A DNA stretch of 64,000 nt, taken from NCBI RefSeq assembly GCF_002849655.1, contig NZ_PDNW01000015.1, positions 49,775-113,774 on the forward strand, given 5' to 3'. The notes under the pieces were generated by a model, which was not told the origin of the DNA, did not search any database, and was given only the letters and a program-made list of their open reading frames with translations. The position numbers and the translations under genes are program-made. Positions 1-8,053 of this stretch are shown piece after piece. This DNA is from Pollutimonas subterranea. GTDB taxonomy: Bacteria > Pseudomonadota > Gammaproteobacteria > Burkholderiales > Burkholderiaceae_B. Numbering within the stretch: the stretch's first letter is position 1; every line of letters starts with the position of its first letter.

Positions 1-156
1 AATATAGATTTCGTCTTAATGAATTCAGTGACAGCAAAAAAATCTTACTGGAACCTGAACGTTAGCATAAATTAAGACGCTGCAACACACAAAAAGTTCC
101 TTCGCACGAGAAGACAAGCCTTCGCGAAGCAGCCATACTGTGTGACGCGATGGGAA

Positions 157-966
157 TCAGCCCAGATTGACGCCTTCGTGCAAGGCGACCATGCCGGCGC
201 TGAGATTGAAATAGCGAACCCGCGACAGACCGGCGGTTTCGAGCATGCCCGCAAGCGTGGCCTGGTCGGGGTGCATGCGTATGGATTCGGCCAGGTAGCG
301 GTAGCTTTCTTCGTCGCCCGCCACCTTCTTGCCCAGCCACGGCAGGATATTGAAGGAATACCAATCGTAGGCCGGCGCCAGCGGCTTGGCCACGCGCGAG
401 AACTCCAGCACCAGCAGTTTGCCGCCCGGCTTGAGCACGCGCCGCATTTCCGCGAGCGCACGGTCTTTGTGCGTCATGTTGCGCAAGCCGAAAGCGACGC
501 TTACGCGATCGAAATAAGCCGATGGATAGGGCAGTTTTTCGGCATCGCACACCGCTGTGGGAATAAGCATGCCGCTGTCGGTAAGGCGATCGCGCCCCAC
601 CCGCAGCATGGAGTCGTTGATGTCGGTAAGCCAGACTTCGCCCGAAGGACCGGCCCGCTTGGCGAATGCGCGTGCCAAGTCGCCCGTGCCGCCGGCGATA
701 TCGAGCACCTTCATACCGGGGCGCACATCGGCGCGGCCGATAGTGAACGCCTTCCAGACACGATGCAGCCCCACCGACATGAGGTCGTTCATGACGTCGT
801 AACGACTGGCCACCGAGTGGAAAACCTCGGCGACCTTGCCTGCCTTTTCTTTTTCGCCTACGGTCTTGAAACCGAAATGCGTGCTGGCTTCGGCGGACGA
901 AGCGGATGGGCCGTTATCTGGCGAGGGAGTACGGGTATTTTGCATGGTTTGATTATCGTACAACAT
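157..966 (-). CDS. ubiE: UbiE ubiquinone/menaquinone C-methyltransferase
   Basis: SAM-dependent C-methylation of the 2-polyprenyl-1,4-benzoquinol ring in ubiquinone biosynthesis, acting at the inner face of the membrane. The protein has the UbiE signature early on ([16 protein letters not shown]), then the SAM-binding loop [10 protein letters not shown], and the second family block [10 protein letters not shown] followed by [15 protein letters not shown]. It ends in the usual [12 protein letters not shown] tail. I chose the ATG at 966 because an AGGCGGGA purine stretch sits just upstream; a GTG at 981 and an ATG at 945 are alternatives, and the extra N-terminal 20-30 residues look non-conserved. 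It is divergent from phoB. Family assignment is very secure. Confidence 0.97.
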   Translation of the reverse strand: MLYDNQTMQNTRTPSPDNGPSASSAEASTHFGFKTVGEKEKAGKVAEVFHSVASRYDVMNDLMSVGLHRVWKAFTIGRADVRPGMKVLDIAGGTGDLARAFAKRAGPSGEVWLTDINDSMLRVGRDRLTDSGMLIPTAVCDAEKLPYPSAYFDRVSVAFGLRNMTHKDRALAEMRRVLKPGGKLLVLEFSRVAKPLAPAYDWYSFNILPWLGKKVAGDEESYRYLAESIRMHPDQATLAGMLETAGLSRVRYFNLSAGMVALHEGVNLG

Positions 967-1097
967 TATGTCCCGCCTCACGGCAAAAAAACCGGCACCG
1001 CATGACCGTTTTCACAAACCTGAAATATTGGCGCCATATTATGCCTAGTATGCATTTTTCCTGAACTATCATTCATCTTCAATACTGACCAGACCCT

Positions 1098-1799
1098 ATG
1101 AGCACCACCATACTAGTTGTAGAGGACGAGCCGGCGATCCAGGAGCTGATCGCGGTAAACCTTTCGTTTGCCGGTCACAAGGTGCTGCGCGCCTTCGATG
1201 CCGAACAGGCTCAAACCTTGATCCGCGCCGAGCTCCCCGACCTCATCGTGCTGGACTGGATGCTGCCCGGTGCTTCCGGCATCACGCTGGCCCGGCAATT
1301 GCGCTCCGACGAGCGTACGCGCCAGGTGCCCGTCATCATGCTGACCGCCAAGGGCGCCGAGCACGACAAGATCGAAGGGCTGGAGGCCGGTGCCGACGAC
1401 TACATCACCAAGCCGTTCTCGCCGAAGGAACTGATGGCACGTATCAAGGCGGTTCTGCGCCGGCGCGCGCCCCAGCTGACCGACGATCTGATCCAGATCG
1501 GCACCTTGCTCCTGGATCCGGCCACGCACCGGGTCAGGGGCGGAGAAATATCGTTGACCGTCGGTCCCACCGAGTTTCGCCTGCTACACTTTTTCATGAC
1601 GCACACCGAGCGCGTCTTTTCGCGGGCACAGTTGCTGGACCAGGTCTGGGGCGATCATGTCTTCGTCGAAGAACGCACGGTGGACGTACATATCCGGCGC
1701 CTGCGCAAAGCCCTGGAACCCAGCCAGCACGAGAACCATATCGAGACCGTTCGCGGCGCGGGCTACCGGTTCACCGCCCAGCCGCCCAAGTTCGCATAG
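1098..1799 (+). CDS. phoB: Phosphate regulon response regulator PhoB
   Basis: Two-component response regulator that activates Pho-box promoters when phosphate is scarce. It has an OmpR-type layout: receiver domain (residues 3-118) with acidic pocket E9/D10, phospho-acceptor D53 in LIVLDWMLPG and K105 in YITKPFSP, then a winged helix (about 130-228) with the typical ERTVDVHIRRLRKAL recognition-helix region. Its length of 233 residues is normal. It is followed after 49 bases by phoR in the same direction, the classical arrangement. No convincing Pho box was found in the 130 bases upstream by eye. Confidence 0.96.
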   Translation: MSTTILVVEDEPAIQELIAVNLSFAGHKVLRAFDAEQAQTLIRAELPDLIVLDWMLPGASGITLARQLRSDERTRQVPVIMLTAKGAEHDKIEGLEAGADDYITKPFSPKELMARIKAVLRRRAPQLTDDLIQIGTLLLDPATHRVRGGEISLTVGPTEFRLLHFFMTHTERVFSRAQLLDQVWGDHVFVEERTVDVHIRRLRKALEPSQHENHIETVRGAGYRFTAQPPKFA

Positions 1800-1848
1800 C
1801 CCTGCCATCAAACACGCTCACCACGATTCCCCTTGAAACCTTGCATAC

Positions 1849-3147
1849 ATGACTAAGACATTAATAACCATAGGTATATGGGCGGCATTGGGGTGGTTGA
1901 CGGGATCATGGCTGGGAGCAAGCACCGGCTGGGCAGTATTTGCCTTCGGCCTGCTCCTGATGATATTGGTCAGTGGCCTGCAGCTCTCGCGCATCTCGAA
2001 GTGGGTCAGGAATATCGAGGAGCCGCCCCCGCCGTCTGTCGGGCCCTGGGACGAAGTGCTGGCGCCCATATACCGCAAGCTGCGCCAGGACAGGAAGGAA
2101 ATCGACGAGCTCACCCGCCAAGTCGATGTCATTATGCTCGCCGCCGAGGCCTTGCCCGACGGGGCCATAACCCTGAATGAGTCGATGCTGTTGACCTGGT
2201 GCAATCAGACTGCCTGCGATCATATCGGTCTCCAGCTGGAAAAGGATCGCAACCACAGCATTTTCAACATACTGCGCGCTCCTGAATTCAACCGCTACGC
2301 GCGACAAAGCACCTGGCCCGGCCCCGTATTGCTGCACCTGCAGAACGAGGGCCAGGAAAAATCCCTGCTGGTGCAACTGGCGCCTTATGGCGTAGGCCGG
2401 TTCCTGATCGTCACGCGCGATGTCACCCAGGTCGAAAAACTGGAAACCACGCGCAAGGATTTCGTGGCCAATGTGTCCCATGAGCTGCGGACGCCGCTGA
2501 CTGTGCTGTCCGGCTTCCTGGAGACGATGCGCGACATGCCTGCCGAGTCGCTGAGCGCCGAACAGAAAGAGCGCTACCAGAACATGATGCTGGAACAGGC
2601 CGAGCGCATGCAGGCGATCGTGGCAGACCTGCTGACCTTGTCCACGCTGGAGTCCGCGCCCACGGCCAGTGGCGAGCCGGTGCGCATGAGCACCGTCATT
2701 CACGAGGCGTTGCGCCAAGCGCAGATACTGTCCCGAGGACAGCACGTCTTTATCGAGAATATCGCCGAAGACTTGTGCGTTACCGGCATGGAAACCGAAT
2801 TGGCGTCGGCTGTGTCCAATCTTCTGACCAACGCTATACGGTATACCCCCAAAGATGGCACGATCACGGTCAGCTGGTACCGCACGGAAAGCGGCCACGC
2901 CTGCTACTCGGTGCAGGACACCGGAATAGGGATTGCGTCGCAAGACATTCCACGCCTGACCGAGCGCTTCTACAGGGTGGACCGAGGTCGTTCGCGCGCC
3001 ACCGGCGGCACGGGCCTGGGCCTGGCCATTACCAAGCATGTCGCCATGCGCCACAACGCCGAACTGACCATACACAGCCGCCTGGGGGCGGGCAGTATTT
3101 TCTCTGTGGCATTTCCTCCGAACCGGGTCAGTATCGAGGAGTCGTAG
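1849..3147 (+). CDS. phoR: Phosphate regulon sensor histidine kinase PhoR
   Basis: Membrane histidine kinase that phosphorylates or dephosphorylates PhoB according to phosphate supply. Two short hydrophobic segments at the N-terminus (about 5-43) are followed by a charged linker and a PAS-like region (about 90-190). The HisKA domain carries the H-box VSHELRTPLT (phospho-histidine near residue 211), and the ATPase domain has the N-box LLTNAIRYTP, the G1 box QDTGIGIA and the G2 box GGTGLGLAI. The lack of a large periplasmic domain fits PhoR, which senses through the Pst/PhoU complex. No pst genes lie in the window. Confidence 0.94.
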   Translation: MTKTLITIGIWAALGWLTGSWLGASTGWAVFAFGLLLMILVSGLQLSRISKWVRNIEEPPPPSVGPWDEVLAPIYRKLRQDRKEIDELTRQVDVIMLAAEALPDGAITLNESMLLTWCNQTACDHIGLQLEKDRNHSIFNILRAPEFNRYARQSTWPGPVLLHLQNEGQEKSLLVQLAPYGVGRFLIVTRDVTQVEKLETTRKDFVANVSHELRTPLTVLSGFLETMRDMPAESLSAEQKERYQNMMLEQAERMQAIVADLLTLSTLESAPTASGEPVRMSTVIHEALRQAQILSRGQHVFIENIAEDLCVTGMETELASAVSNLLTNAIRYTPKDGTITVSWYRTESGHACYSVQDTGIGIASQDIPRLTERFYRVDRGRSRATGGTGLGLAITKHVAMRHNAELTIHSRLGAGSIFSVAFPPNRVSIEES

Positions 3148-3219
3148 GGGGTACGTCAATTGCAGCAATATTTAGCGAAATAACATTAAAATGGCCGCTG
3201 ACCTGATATGGAGCCTTTG

Positions 3220-3648
3220 ATGTCGCAAACTACCATCCCCCCATTCCACCTTGCATTTCCTGTGCGCGACCTGGCTGAGGCGCGCACATTCTATGGCGAA
3301 TTGCTAGGCTGTCCCGAAGGCCGTTCATCCAATGAATGGATAGATTTCAATTTCTTTGGCCACCAGATCGTCACGCACCTGGCGCCCGATGAATGCGGCA
3401 GCACGGTTACGAACAATGTCGATGATCACAACGTTCCCGTACGCCACTTCGGCGCGGTACTCGACATGAACGTCTGGGAATCGCTGGCCGAGAAGCTGAA
3501 AGCCGCCGGCACCAAGTTCGTCATCGAGCCCTATGTGCGCTTCAAGGGCGAAGTCGGCGAGCAAGCCACCATGTTCTTCCTTGATCCCTCGGGCAATGCA
3601 CTGGAGTTCAAGGCGTTCAAGAATATTGAGTCCCTGTTCGCCAAATAA
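3220..3648 (+). CDS. VOC-superfamily protein (glyoxalase/bleomycin-resistance fold)
   Basis: A 142-residue protein of the vicinal oxygen chelate fold with the opening [17 protein letters not shown], an internal GHQIVTHL strand and the closing block [15 protein letters not shown]. Candidate metal ligands (the His in FHLAF and the Glu in ALEFK) are in the usual places. I took the ATG at 3220, where GGAG at 3210-3213 gives correct spacing, rather than the ATG at 3208 that contains that GGAG. It lies 15 bases upstream of pxpB and may be co-transcribed. The substrate is unknown; similar small VOC proteins are annotated as dioxygenases or glyoxalases without proof. Confidence 0.85.
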   Translation: MSQTTIPPFHLAFPVRDLAEARTFYGELLGCPEGRSSNEWIDFNFFGHQIVTHLAPDECGSTVTNNVDDHNVPVRHFGAVLDMNVWESLAEKLKAAGTKFVIEPYVRFKGEVGEQATMFFLDPSGNALEFKAFKNIESLFAK

Positions 3649-3662
3649 GGGCGTCTCACCGC

Positions 3663-4367
3663 ATGCCGTGGGAAATCGTGCCGCAAGGCGATCGCTGCCT
3701 GGTGCTGGTCTTCGGGGACCAGGTCAATATCGAGATCGGCCTGAAATGCGCCACGGCCGCGGCTGCGCTGCGTGCCGCCCGCATCGACGGCATCAGCGAC
3801 ATCGTTCCCACGTTCAATTCGGTTGCACTGCATTATCAGCCCCGCCCATCCGGGGCGGACACCGGCTTCCGGCACCTGGCCGGCGAAATCGATAAAGTCC
3901 TGGAGCAGGCATTCGCCCGGAATGCCGCGCCCATTACACCCCGGCAAATCAACATTCCCGTATGCTACGGCGACGCCTATGGCCCCGACCTGGCCCACGT
4001 TGCGCAGCACTGCCATCTTTCGCAAGACGAGGTAATTCGCCTGCACAGCGAGACCCCTGCGCACGTTTTCATGCTGGGATTCGCACCGGGCGCGCCGTAT
4101 ATCGGCATGCACGACCCAAGGCTGGCCATCGGCCGGCGCAGCACTCCGCGCACCGACGTACCCGCCGGTTCAGTGGCCATCGCCAACTTGCAAACGATGA
4201 TCTATCCCAATATGTCGCCGGGCGGCTGGCATATCATCGGCGCAACGCCGCTGGTGTTGTTCGATCCATTCGAAAGTCCGGCCGCCTTGCTGGCGCCCGG
4301 AGACACGGTCCGGTTTATTCCCATCAGCGCCGAAGAATTTCTTGCCGCAAGGCACGAGCGCGCATGA
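3663..4367 (+). CDS. pxpB: 5-oxoprolinase subunit PxpB (KipI-like)
   Basis: Subunit of the prokaryotic ATP-dependent 5-oxoprolinase PxpABC, which opens 5-oxoproline (pyroglutamate) to glutamate; also known as the KipI/Allophanate hydrolase subunit 1 fold. Recognisable blocks are the N-terminal GDRCLVLVFGD, the central HNxxV-like stretch VIRLHSETPAHVFMLGFAPGAPYIG, the RSTPRTDVPAGSVAIA block and GGWHIIGATP near the C-terminus. At 234 residues it is of usual length. Its stop overlaps the start of pxpC (ATGA at 4364-4367), so the two are translationally coupled. The third subunit pxpA is not adjacent. Confidence 0.93.
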   Translation: MPWEIVPQGDRCLVLVFGDQVNIEIGLKCATAAAALRAARIDGISDIVPTFNSVALHYQPRPSGADTGFRHLAGEIDKVLEQAFARNAAPITPRQINIPVCYGDAYGPDLAHVAQHCHLSQDEVIRLHSETPAHVFMLGFAPGAPYIGMHDPRLAIGRRSTPRTDVPAGSVAIANLQTMIYPNMSPGGWHIIGATPLVLFDPFESPAALLAPGDTVRFIPISAEEFLAARHERA

Positions 4368-5353
4368 GCATCACCGTTATAAAGCCGGGCTTGCTGTCAA
4401 GCTTCCAGGACCTGGGCCGATTCGGCCATCAGCACCTGGGCGTACCGGTGGGCGGCGCAATGGATGGCCGGGCCCACCGGCTGGCCAATCTGCTGGCCGG
4501 CAACACCGGGGATGAAGCTACGCTTGAGGTCACACTGGTCGGGCCCACATTGCGCTTTGACGCAGCGGGCTGCATCGCCATCAGCGGCGCTCACCTGAGC
4601 CCCACGCTTAACCAACAGCCCATACCCAATAATCGTCCGCTGATCGTGCGTGCCGGCGATGTCCTTGCGTTCGGCGCCCGGACCGCTGGATTGCGCTCAT
4701 ATATCGCCTGGAACGGCGGCATCGCACTGCCTTCGGTGCTGGGCAGCCGCAGCACTTACCTGCGCGGAGGCTTCGGCGGTTTCCATGGACGGGCGCTCAG
4801 GAAAGGCGATGTGCTCAACATGCTGGGCGAACTGGACGCAAGCGCACTCGACGACCTGGAGCAGGAGCTCTGGAGGATCAAAGTGTATTTGCCGGCGATA
4901 CTGGGCCTGGTCCCCAGGGCGTCGATACGTGTCATGCGCGGCGCGCACACCCCGCTGTTTACCGATGGCTCGATTGCCGATTTCTTTGCCGGTGAATACC
5001 GCATCGGCCCACAGTCCGAGCGTATGGGCTACCGCCTGCAGGGTGCGCAACTGTTGCTCAAGAGCAGCACCCAATTGCTGTCGGAAGCCACCAGCTTCGG
5101 CAGCATACAGGTCCCGCCTGACGGCAATCCCATCATCCTTATGGCGGACCGCCAGACGACCGGCGGCTACGCAAAAATCGGGCATGTGGCCACCGTCGAC
5201 CTGCCCGTTATCGCGCAATGCATGCCGGGCGAAACCCTAAGCTTTACGGAAATTGCGCTGACTCAAGCCCAACGGCTGGACAGCCAAAGGGAAGAGGCCT
5301 TCGCGCAATTGCACCGGGACCTGTCCCCTCTGCGCGCCCTATTCGAGCGCTAA
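4364..5353 (+). CDS. pxpC: 5-oxoprolinase subunit PxpC (KipA-like)
   Basis: Partner of PxpB in 5-oxoproline hydrolysis; biotin-dependent carboxyltransferase-like fold (KipA/allophanate hydrolase subunit 2). The start is set by the ATGA overlap with pxpB; the same frame stays open upstream but that part only shadows pxpB. Family blocks are VIKPGLLSSFQDLGRFG at the N-terminus, GVPVGGAMDGRAHRLANLL, the IAWNGGI strand and near the end GSIQVPPDGNPIILMADRQTTGGYAKIGHV. Length is 329 residues. The 3' end overlaps the convergent STAS gene by 15 bases. Without pxpA (LamB/YcsF family) nearby, the enzyme must be completed from elsewhere in the genome. Confidence 0.93.
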   Translation: MSITVIKPGLLSSFQDLGRFGHQHLGVPVGGAMDGRAHRLANLLAGNTGDEATLEVTLVGPTLRFDAAGCIAISGAHLSPTLNQQPIPNNRPLIVRAGDVLAFGARTAGLRSYIAWNGGIALPSVLGSRSTYLRGGFGGFHGRALRKGDVLNMLGELDASALDDLEQELWRIKVYLPAILGLVPRASIRVMRGAHTPLFTDGSIADFFAGEYRIGPQSERMGYRLQGAQLLLKSSTQLLSEATSFGSIQVPPDGNPIILMADRQTTGGYAKIGHVATVDLPVIAQCMPGETLSFTEIALTQAQRLDSQREEAFAQLHRDLSPLRALFER

Positions 5354-5671
5354 GGCCGTGGCCCGGCTATCCACCACAGTGAGTATGGACAAAAAGCCGC
5401 TGATGTCGAAGACTTCGTGCACATGAGGCTGCATGCCGCACAAGACCAGGCGACCGGACTTCTGCTTCAAACGCTTGGCAAGTAAAAGCATCACCCGCAA
5501 TCCGGCGCTGGAAATGTAGTCGAGCCGGCCCATATCGAGGACCCACCGGTGCTCGCCTTGTTCGACCAGGGCCAGGAGTTCGGATTCCAGCGCTGCGGCA
5601 TTGGCGCTATTGATCTGGCCGGCCGTGGACACGACCAGTACTTCTCCGATTTTTTCGCTAGTAAGGCTCAT
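5339..5671 (-). CDS. STAS-domain anti-sigma-factor antagonist (RsbV/SpoIIAA-like)
   Basis: A 110-residue single-domain STAS protein, the size of SpoIIAA/RsbV. In partner switching the unphosphorylated antagonist binds an RsbW-type kinase and frees its target; phosphorylation on a conserved serine cancels this. The phospho-site segment is DYISSAGLRVML (51-62), with Ser55 the likely acceptor. I chose the ATG at 5671 because the open frame upstream reads through the intergenic dyads and has no STAS homology. It is divergent from the permease and lies next to the matching kinase (7607-8050) and phosphatase (11694-13715), so it is probably their substrate. Confidence 0.92.
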   Translation of the reverse strand: MSLTSEKIGEVLVVSTAGQINSANAAALESELLALVEQGEHRWVLDMGRLDYISSAGLRVMLLLAKRLKQKSGRLVLCGMQPHVHEVFDISGFLSILTVVDSRATALALE

Positions 5672-5700
5672 GGGACTACCATAATGTTGGAAGTAAATTG

Positions 5701-5795
5701 TTGATTGAAGAATCAAATAGTATCTGGACAATATAATACGCGACAAAACACGCTGGCCATACCAGTACGCTGTTTGGCTACCAAACAGCGTACTG
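5701..5795. promoter_or_regulatory. Divergent intergenic control region with two inverted repeats
   Basis: This region lies between the divergent STAS and permease genes. A 6-base inverted repeat TTGATT/AATCAA with a 4-base gap sits at 5701-5716. A TATAAT hexamer at 5732-5737 could be a -10 box for the permease, though no good -35 is visible. At 5763-5777 and 5781-5795 there is a perfect 15-base inverted repeat (left arm CAGTACGCTGTTTGG) separated by CTA. It has no T-run, so it reads as an operator dyad or a leader hairpin rather than a terminator. It ends 30 bases before the permease ATG. Confidence 0.55.
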
Positions 5796-5825
5796 CCGTA
5801 GTCGGAACCTTCAAAGGTCATCCCC

Positions 5826-7589
5826 GTGAAAAAAATAACGCTGCCGCCGCTCCCGCCCAGCACGCGCCCCCCCGACCTGGCCTACGCCTCATCGGAGATA
5901 CCGCCGCACTTTGCCCTGATAGGGCTGGCCCTGCAACATGCGGCAACGGCGCTTGCCCTGATCGCCTATGTGCTGGCCTCGGCAAAGATCTCGGGGCTGA
6001 GCGGCGACGTTACACGCAGCATGGTAACGGCCACCATCATCGGGATGGCCATGGCAACATTCTTCCAGTCCTGGGGCGGACGGCTGGGGTCAGGCACCCT
6101 GCTTGTGCATATCCCCGACCCGCTCCTTGTCGTGCTGTCGGGCATGGTAGCCGCGGAGTACGGCGCCGGAGGACTGGTCGCGGTCGGATTGGTGAATGGC
6201 GCCATGGCGCTGGGTGCCGGCTACCTGGTTCCACGCCTGCGGGCTGTTCTGCCGCCCACCGTAGCCGGCGTCGTCATCTGCATTGCCGGCCTGTCGCTGA
6301 CGGCATCAGCCTTGTCGCACACCACCGGCATGGGCCAGACGGGTGAGGTGGATGGCCGCGACGCGCTGATAGGCGGCTGTACGCTGCTGGTCATCATGGC
6401 ACTGTCCATATGGGGCAGCCGCCGCGTCAAGCTGTTTGCCTTGTTGTGCGGCCTGATTACCGGTGTGGCACTGGCGGCCATCCTGGGCAATCTTCACGGT
6501 GTCGAGACATTGGCGACAACCCCGGTATTCGGCCTTCCACATATTCCCGTCCCGGTGCTTAATGTCGACCCCGGCCTGCTGGTGGCTATCGGCCTGCTGG
6601 CCGTCATGACGCAACTCGACACCTTCGGCAGCGTCGTGCTGATGCAGAAAATGAACGACAGCGACTGGCGGCGCGCGGATATGAACATGGCCGGCCTCGG
6701 CATCAGGGCCAACGGCCTGGCGAATCTGCTCGGCGCATGGCTGGGAGCCTACCCCAACGCCACCTCGTCCGCCAATATTGCGCTATGCCATATAAGCCGG
6801 TCCACATCGCGCTGGATCGGCCTTGGCACGGCAGGCGTGTTGGCGCTGCTGGCCTTCCTGCCGCAGGTGTCCATGGCCTTGACATTGATTCCCACTCCCG
6901 TCATCGGTGCGGTTGAAATCTATGCGGCCGCCTACCTGGTGGTCTCGGGCATTGAACTCATTGCCTCGCGTGCGCTGGATTCGCGAGGCATCTTCATGGT
7001 GGGCCTTTCGTTCATTGCAGGAATGGGCGTCATTTTCCTGCCAGGACTGGCCGATACGGCACCCGCCTATGCGCAATTTTTGGTCAAGAACGGCATTATC
7101 GTTGCCGGGATCACCGCCATCAGCCTGAACCTGCTCTTTCGCCTCGGCACATCGCAACGCGCCACGCAGGTACTGGACACCAAGGCCATCGACATCCCGC
7201 TTACGCAGCAGATCGTGAATTTCGTTGAAAGCAAGGGCGCCGGCTGGAGCGCGCGCCGCGAGGCCGTAAGCCGTGCGGCGCAAGCGGCGCTGGAAGCTGC
7301 GGAAGCCATACAGTCGGCAGACGACCGCCAACTGGTGGAGATCCGCGGCAGCTTCGACGAATTCAATCTTGATATCGAGCTCCTGCACCGTGGGCCCCCG
7401 CTGATACTGGACGCATCCCGGGCCGCGTCCGACCCCAACCTGCTGGATATCGAGGACGAGGCGTTCAATGCGGCGCTGGACCAGGCGTTGGCGGGCGTAT
7501 CGCACACGCTGCTCAAGCGCCTTACCGACAAGCTCAGTAGCGGAATTCGAGGCGAATATTCCTACGTCCGGTTACACTTCGATCATTAG
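5826..7589 (+). CDS. SLC23/NCS2-type purine-pyrimidine permease fused to a degenerate RsbW-like domain
   Basis: Residues about 20-440 form a 14-segment UraA/xanthine permease-like transporter: many hydrophobic helices, a QHA motif in the first helix (GLALQHAATA) and a Q/E-x-P-like substrate region (SWGGRLGSGTLL). The last 130 residues are soluble and can be aligned by eye to the RsbW-like kinase encoded just downstream: both have W-x-x-R at the start of the first helix, and the final strands match (GEYSYVRLHF against NEQNHLRLTA). The ATP-binding residues are lost: the N-box Asn is absent, the G1 box DNG is HRG, and the G2 glycines are missing. It looks like a membrane transporter with a pseudo-kinase tail. 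Substrate unknown. Confidence 0.85.
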   Translation: MKKITLPPLPPSTRPPDLAYASSEIPPHFALIGLALQHAATALALIAYVLASAKISGLSGDVTRSMVTATIIGMAMATFFQSWGGRLGSGTLLVHIPDPLLVVLSGMVAAEYGAGGLVAVGLVNGAMALGAGYLVPRLRAVLPPTVAGVVICIAGLSLTASALSHTTGMGQTGEVDGRDALIGGCTLLVIMALSIWGSRRVKLFALLCGLITGVALAAILGNLHGVETLATTPVFGLPHIPVPVLNVDPGLLVAIGLLAVMTQLDTFGSVVLMQKMNDSDWRRADMNMAGLGIRANGLANLLGAWLGAYPNATSSANIALCHISRSTSRWIGLGTAGVLALLAFLPQVSMALTLIPTPVIGAVEIYAAAYLVVSGIELIASRALDSRGIFMVGLSFIAGMGVIFLPGLADTAPAYAQFLVKNGIIVAGITAISLNLLFRLGTSQRATQVLDTKAIDIPLTQQIVNFVESKGAGWSARREAVSRAAQAALEAAEAIQSADDRQLVEIRGSFDEFNLDIELLHRGPPLILDASRAASDPNLLDIEDEAFNAALDQALAGVSHTLLKRLTDKLSSGIRGEYSYVRLHFDH

Positions 7590-7606
7590 CCTCTTTTTTT
7601 GACGCC

Positions 7607-8050
7607 ATGTCGACACTTGCCACCCTGTCGCTGATCCCAGGCCCCCAAGCCATACCGCAAGCGCTGGCGTGGCTGGAATCCGTCGCCGAGCAGCAACATT
7701 GGGCCCCGCGCATGGCCTTCAAGCTGCAACTGTGCCTGGACGAAGCACTGACAAATATTGTCACCTACGGCTTTGGCGACCAGCCTGGGCGCGATGCGCA
7801 GGGGCATATTGCATTGTCCATAAGCGCAGAGGGCCAACGACTCGCATTGGATATCATCGATAATGGGATCGCCTACGATCCAACGCAGGGCCAGCCGGCT
7901 GCGCTTGCAGAGTCGCTTGACGACGCAACTATCGGCGGTCACGGTCTGCGGCTCATGCAACATTATCTGGAAGACATCGAGTATCGGCGCGTCAACGAGC
8001 AGAATCACCTGCGCCTGACTGCGACGCCTGAACCCGATCCCGTCGGCTGA
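7607..8050 (+). CDS. RsbW/SpoIIAB-like ATP-binding anti-sigma-type serine kinase
   Basis: A 147-residue GHKL-fold protein of the anti-sigma-factor kinase family. It has an intact N-box LDEALTNIV (E46, N50), a G1 box IIDNGIAYDP (D85-N86-G87) and a G2 box IGGHGLRLM (110-116). Family members bind ATP, phosphorylate a STAS antagonist on serine and hold a partner protein, classically a sigma factor. The obvious substrate is the STAS protein at 5339-5671. It starts 17 bases after the permease and ends 3 bases before the alanine racemase start, so permease, kinase and racemase form one operon. No sigma factor is encoded in the window, so its output target is unknown. Confidence 0.92.
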   Translation: MSTLATLSLIPGPQAIPQALAWLESVAEQQHWAPRMAFKLQLCLDEALTNIVTYGFGDQPGRDAQGHIALSISAEGQRLALDIIDNGIAYDPTQGQPAALAESLDDATIGGHGLRLMQHYLEDIEYRRVNEQNHLRLTATPEPDPVG

Positions 8051-8053
8051 ACC

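Noticed and set aside
5763..5795. Inverted repeat considered as an intrinsic terminator
   Set aside because: It lies at the 5' end of both divergent genes and has no T-run on either strand.
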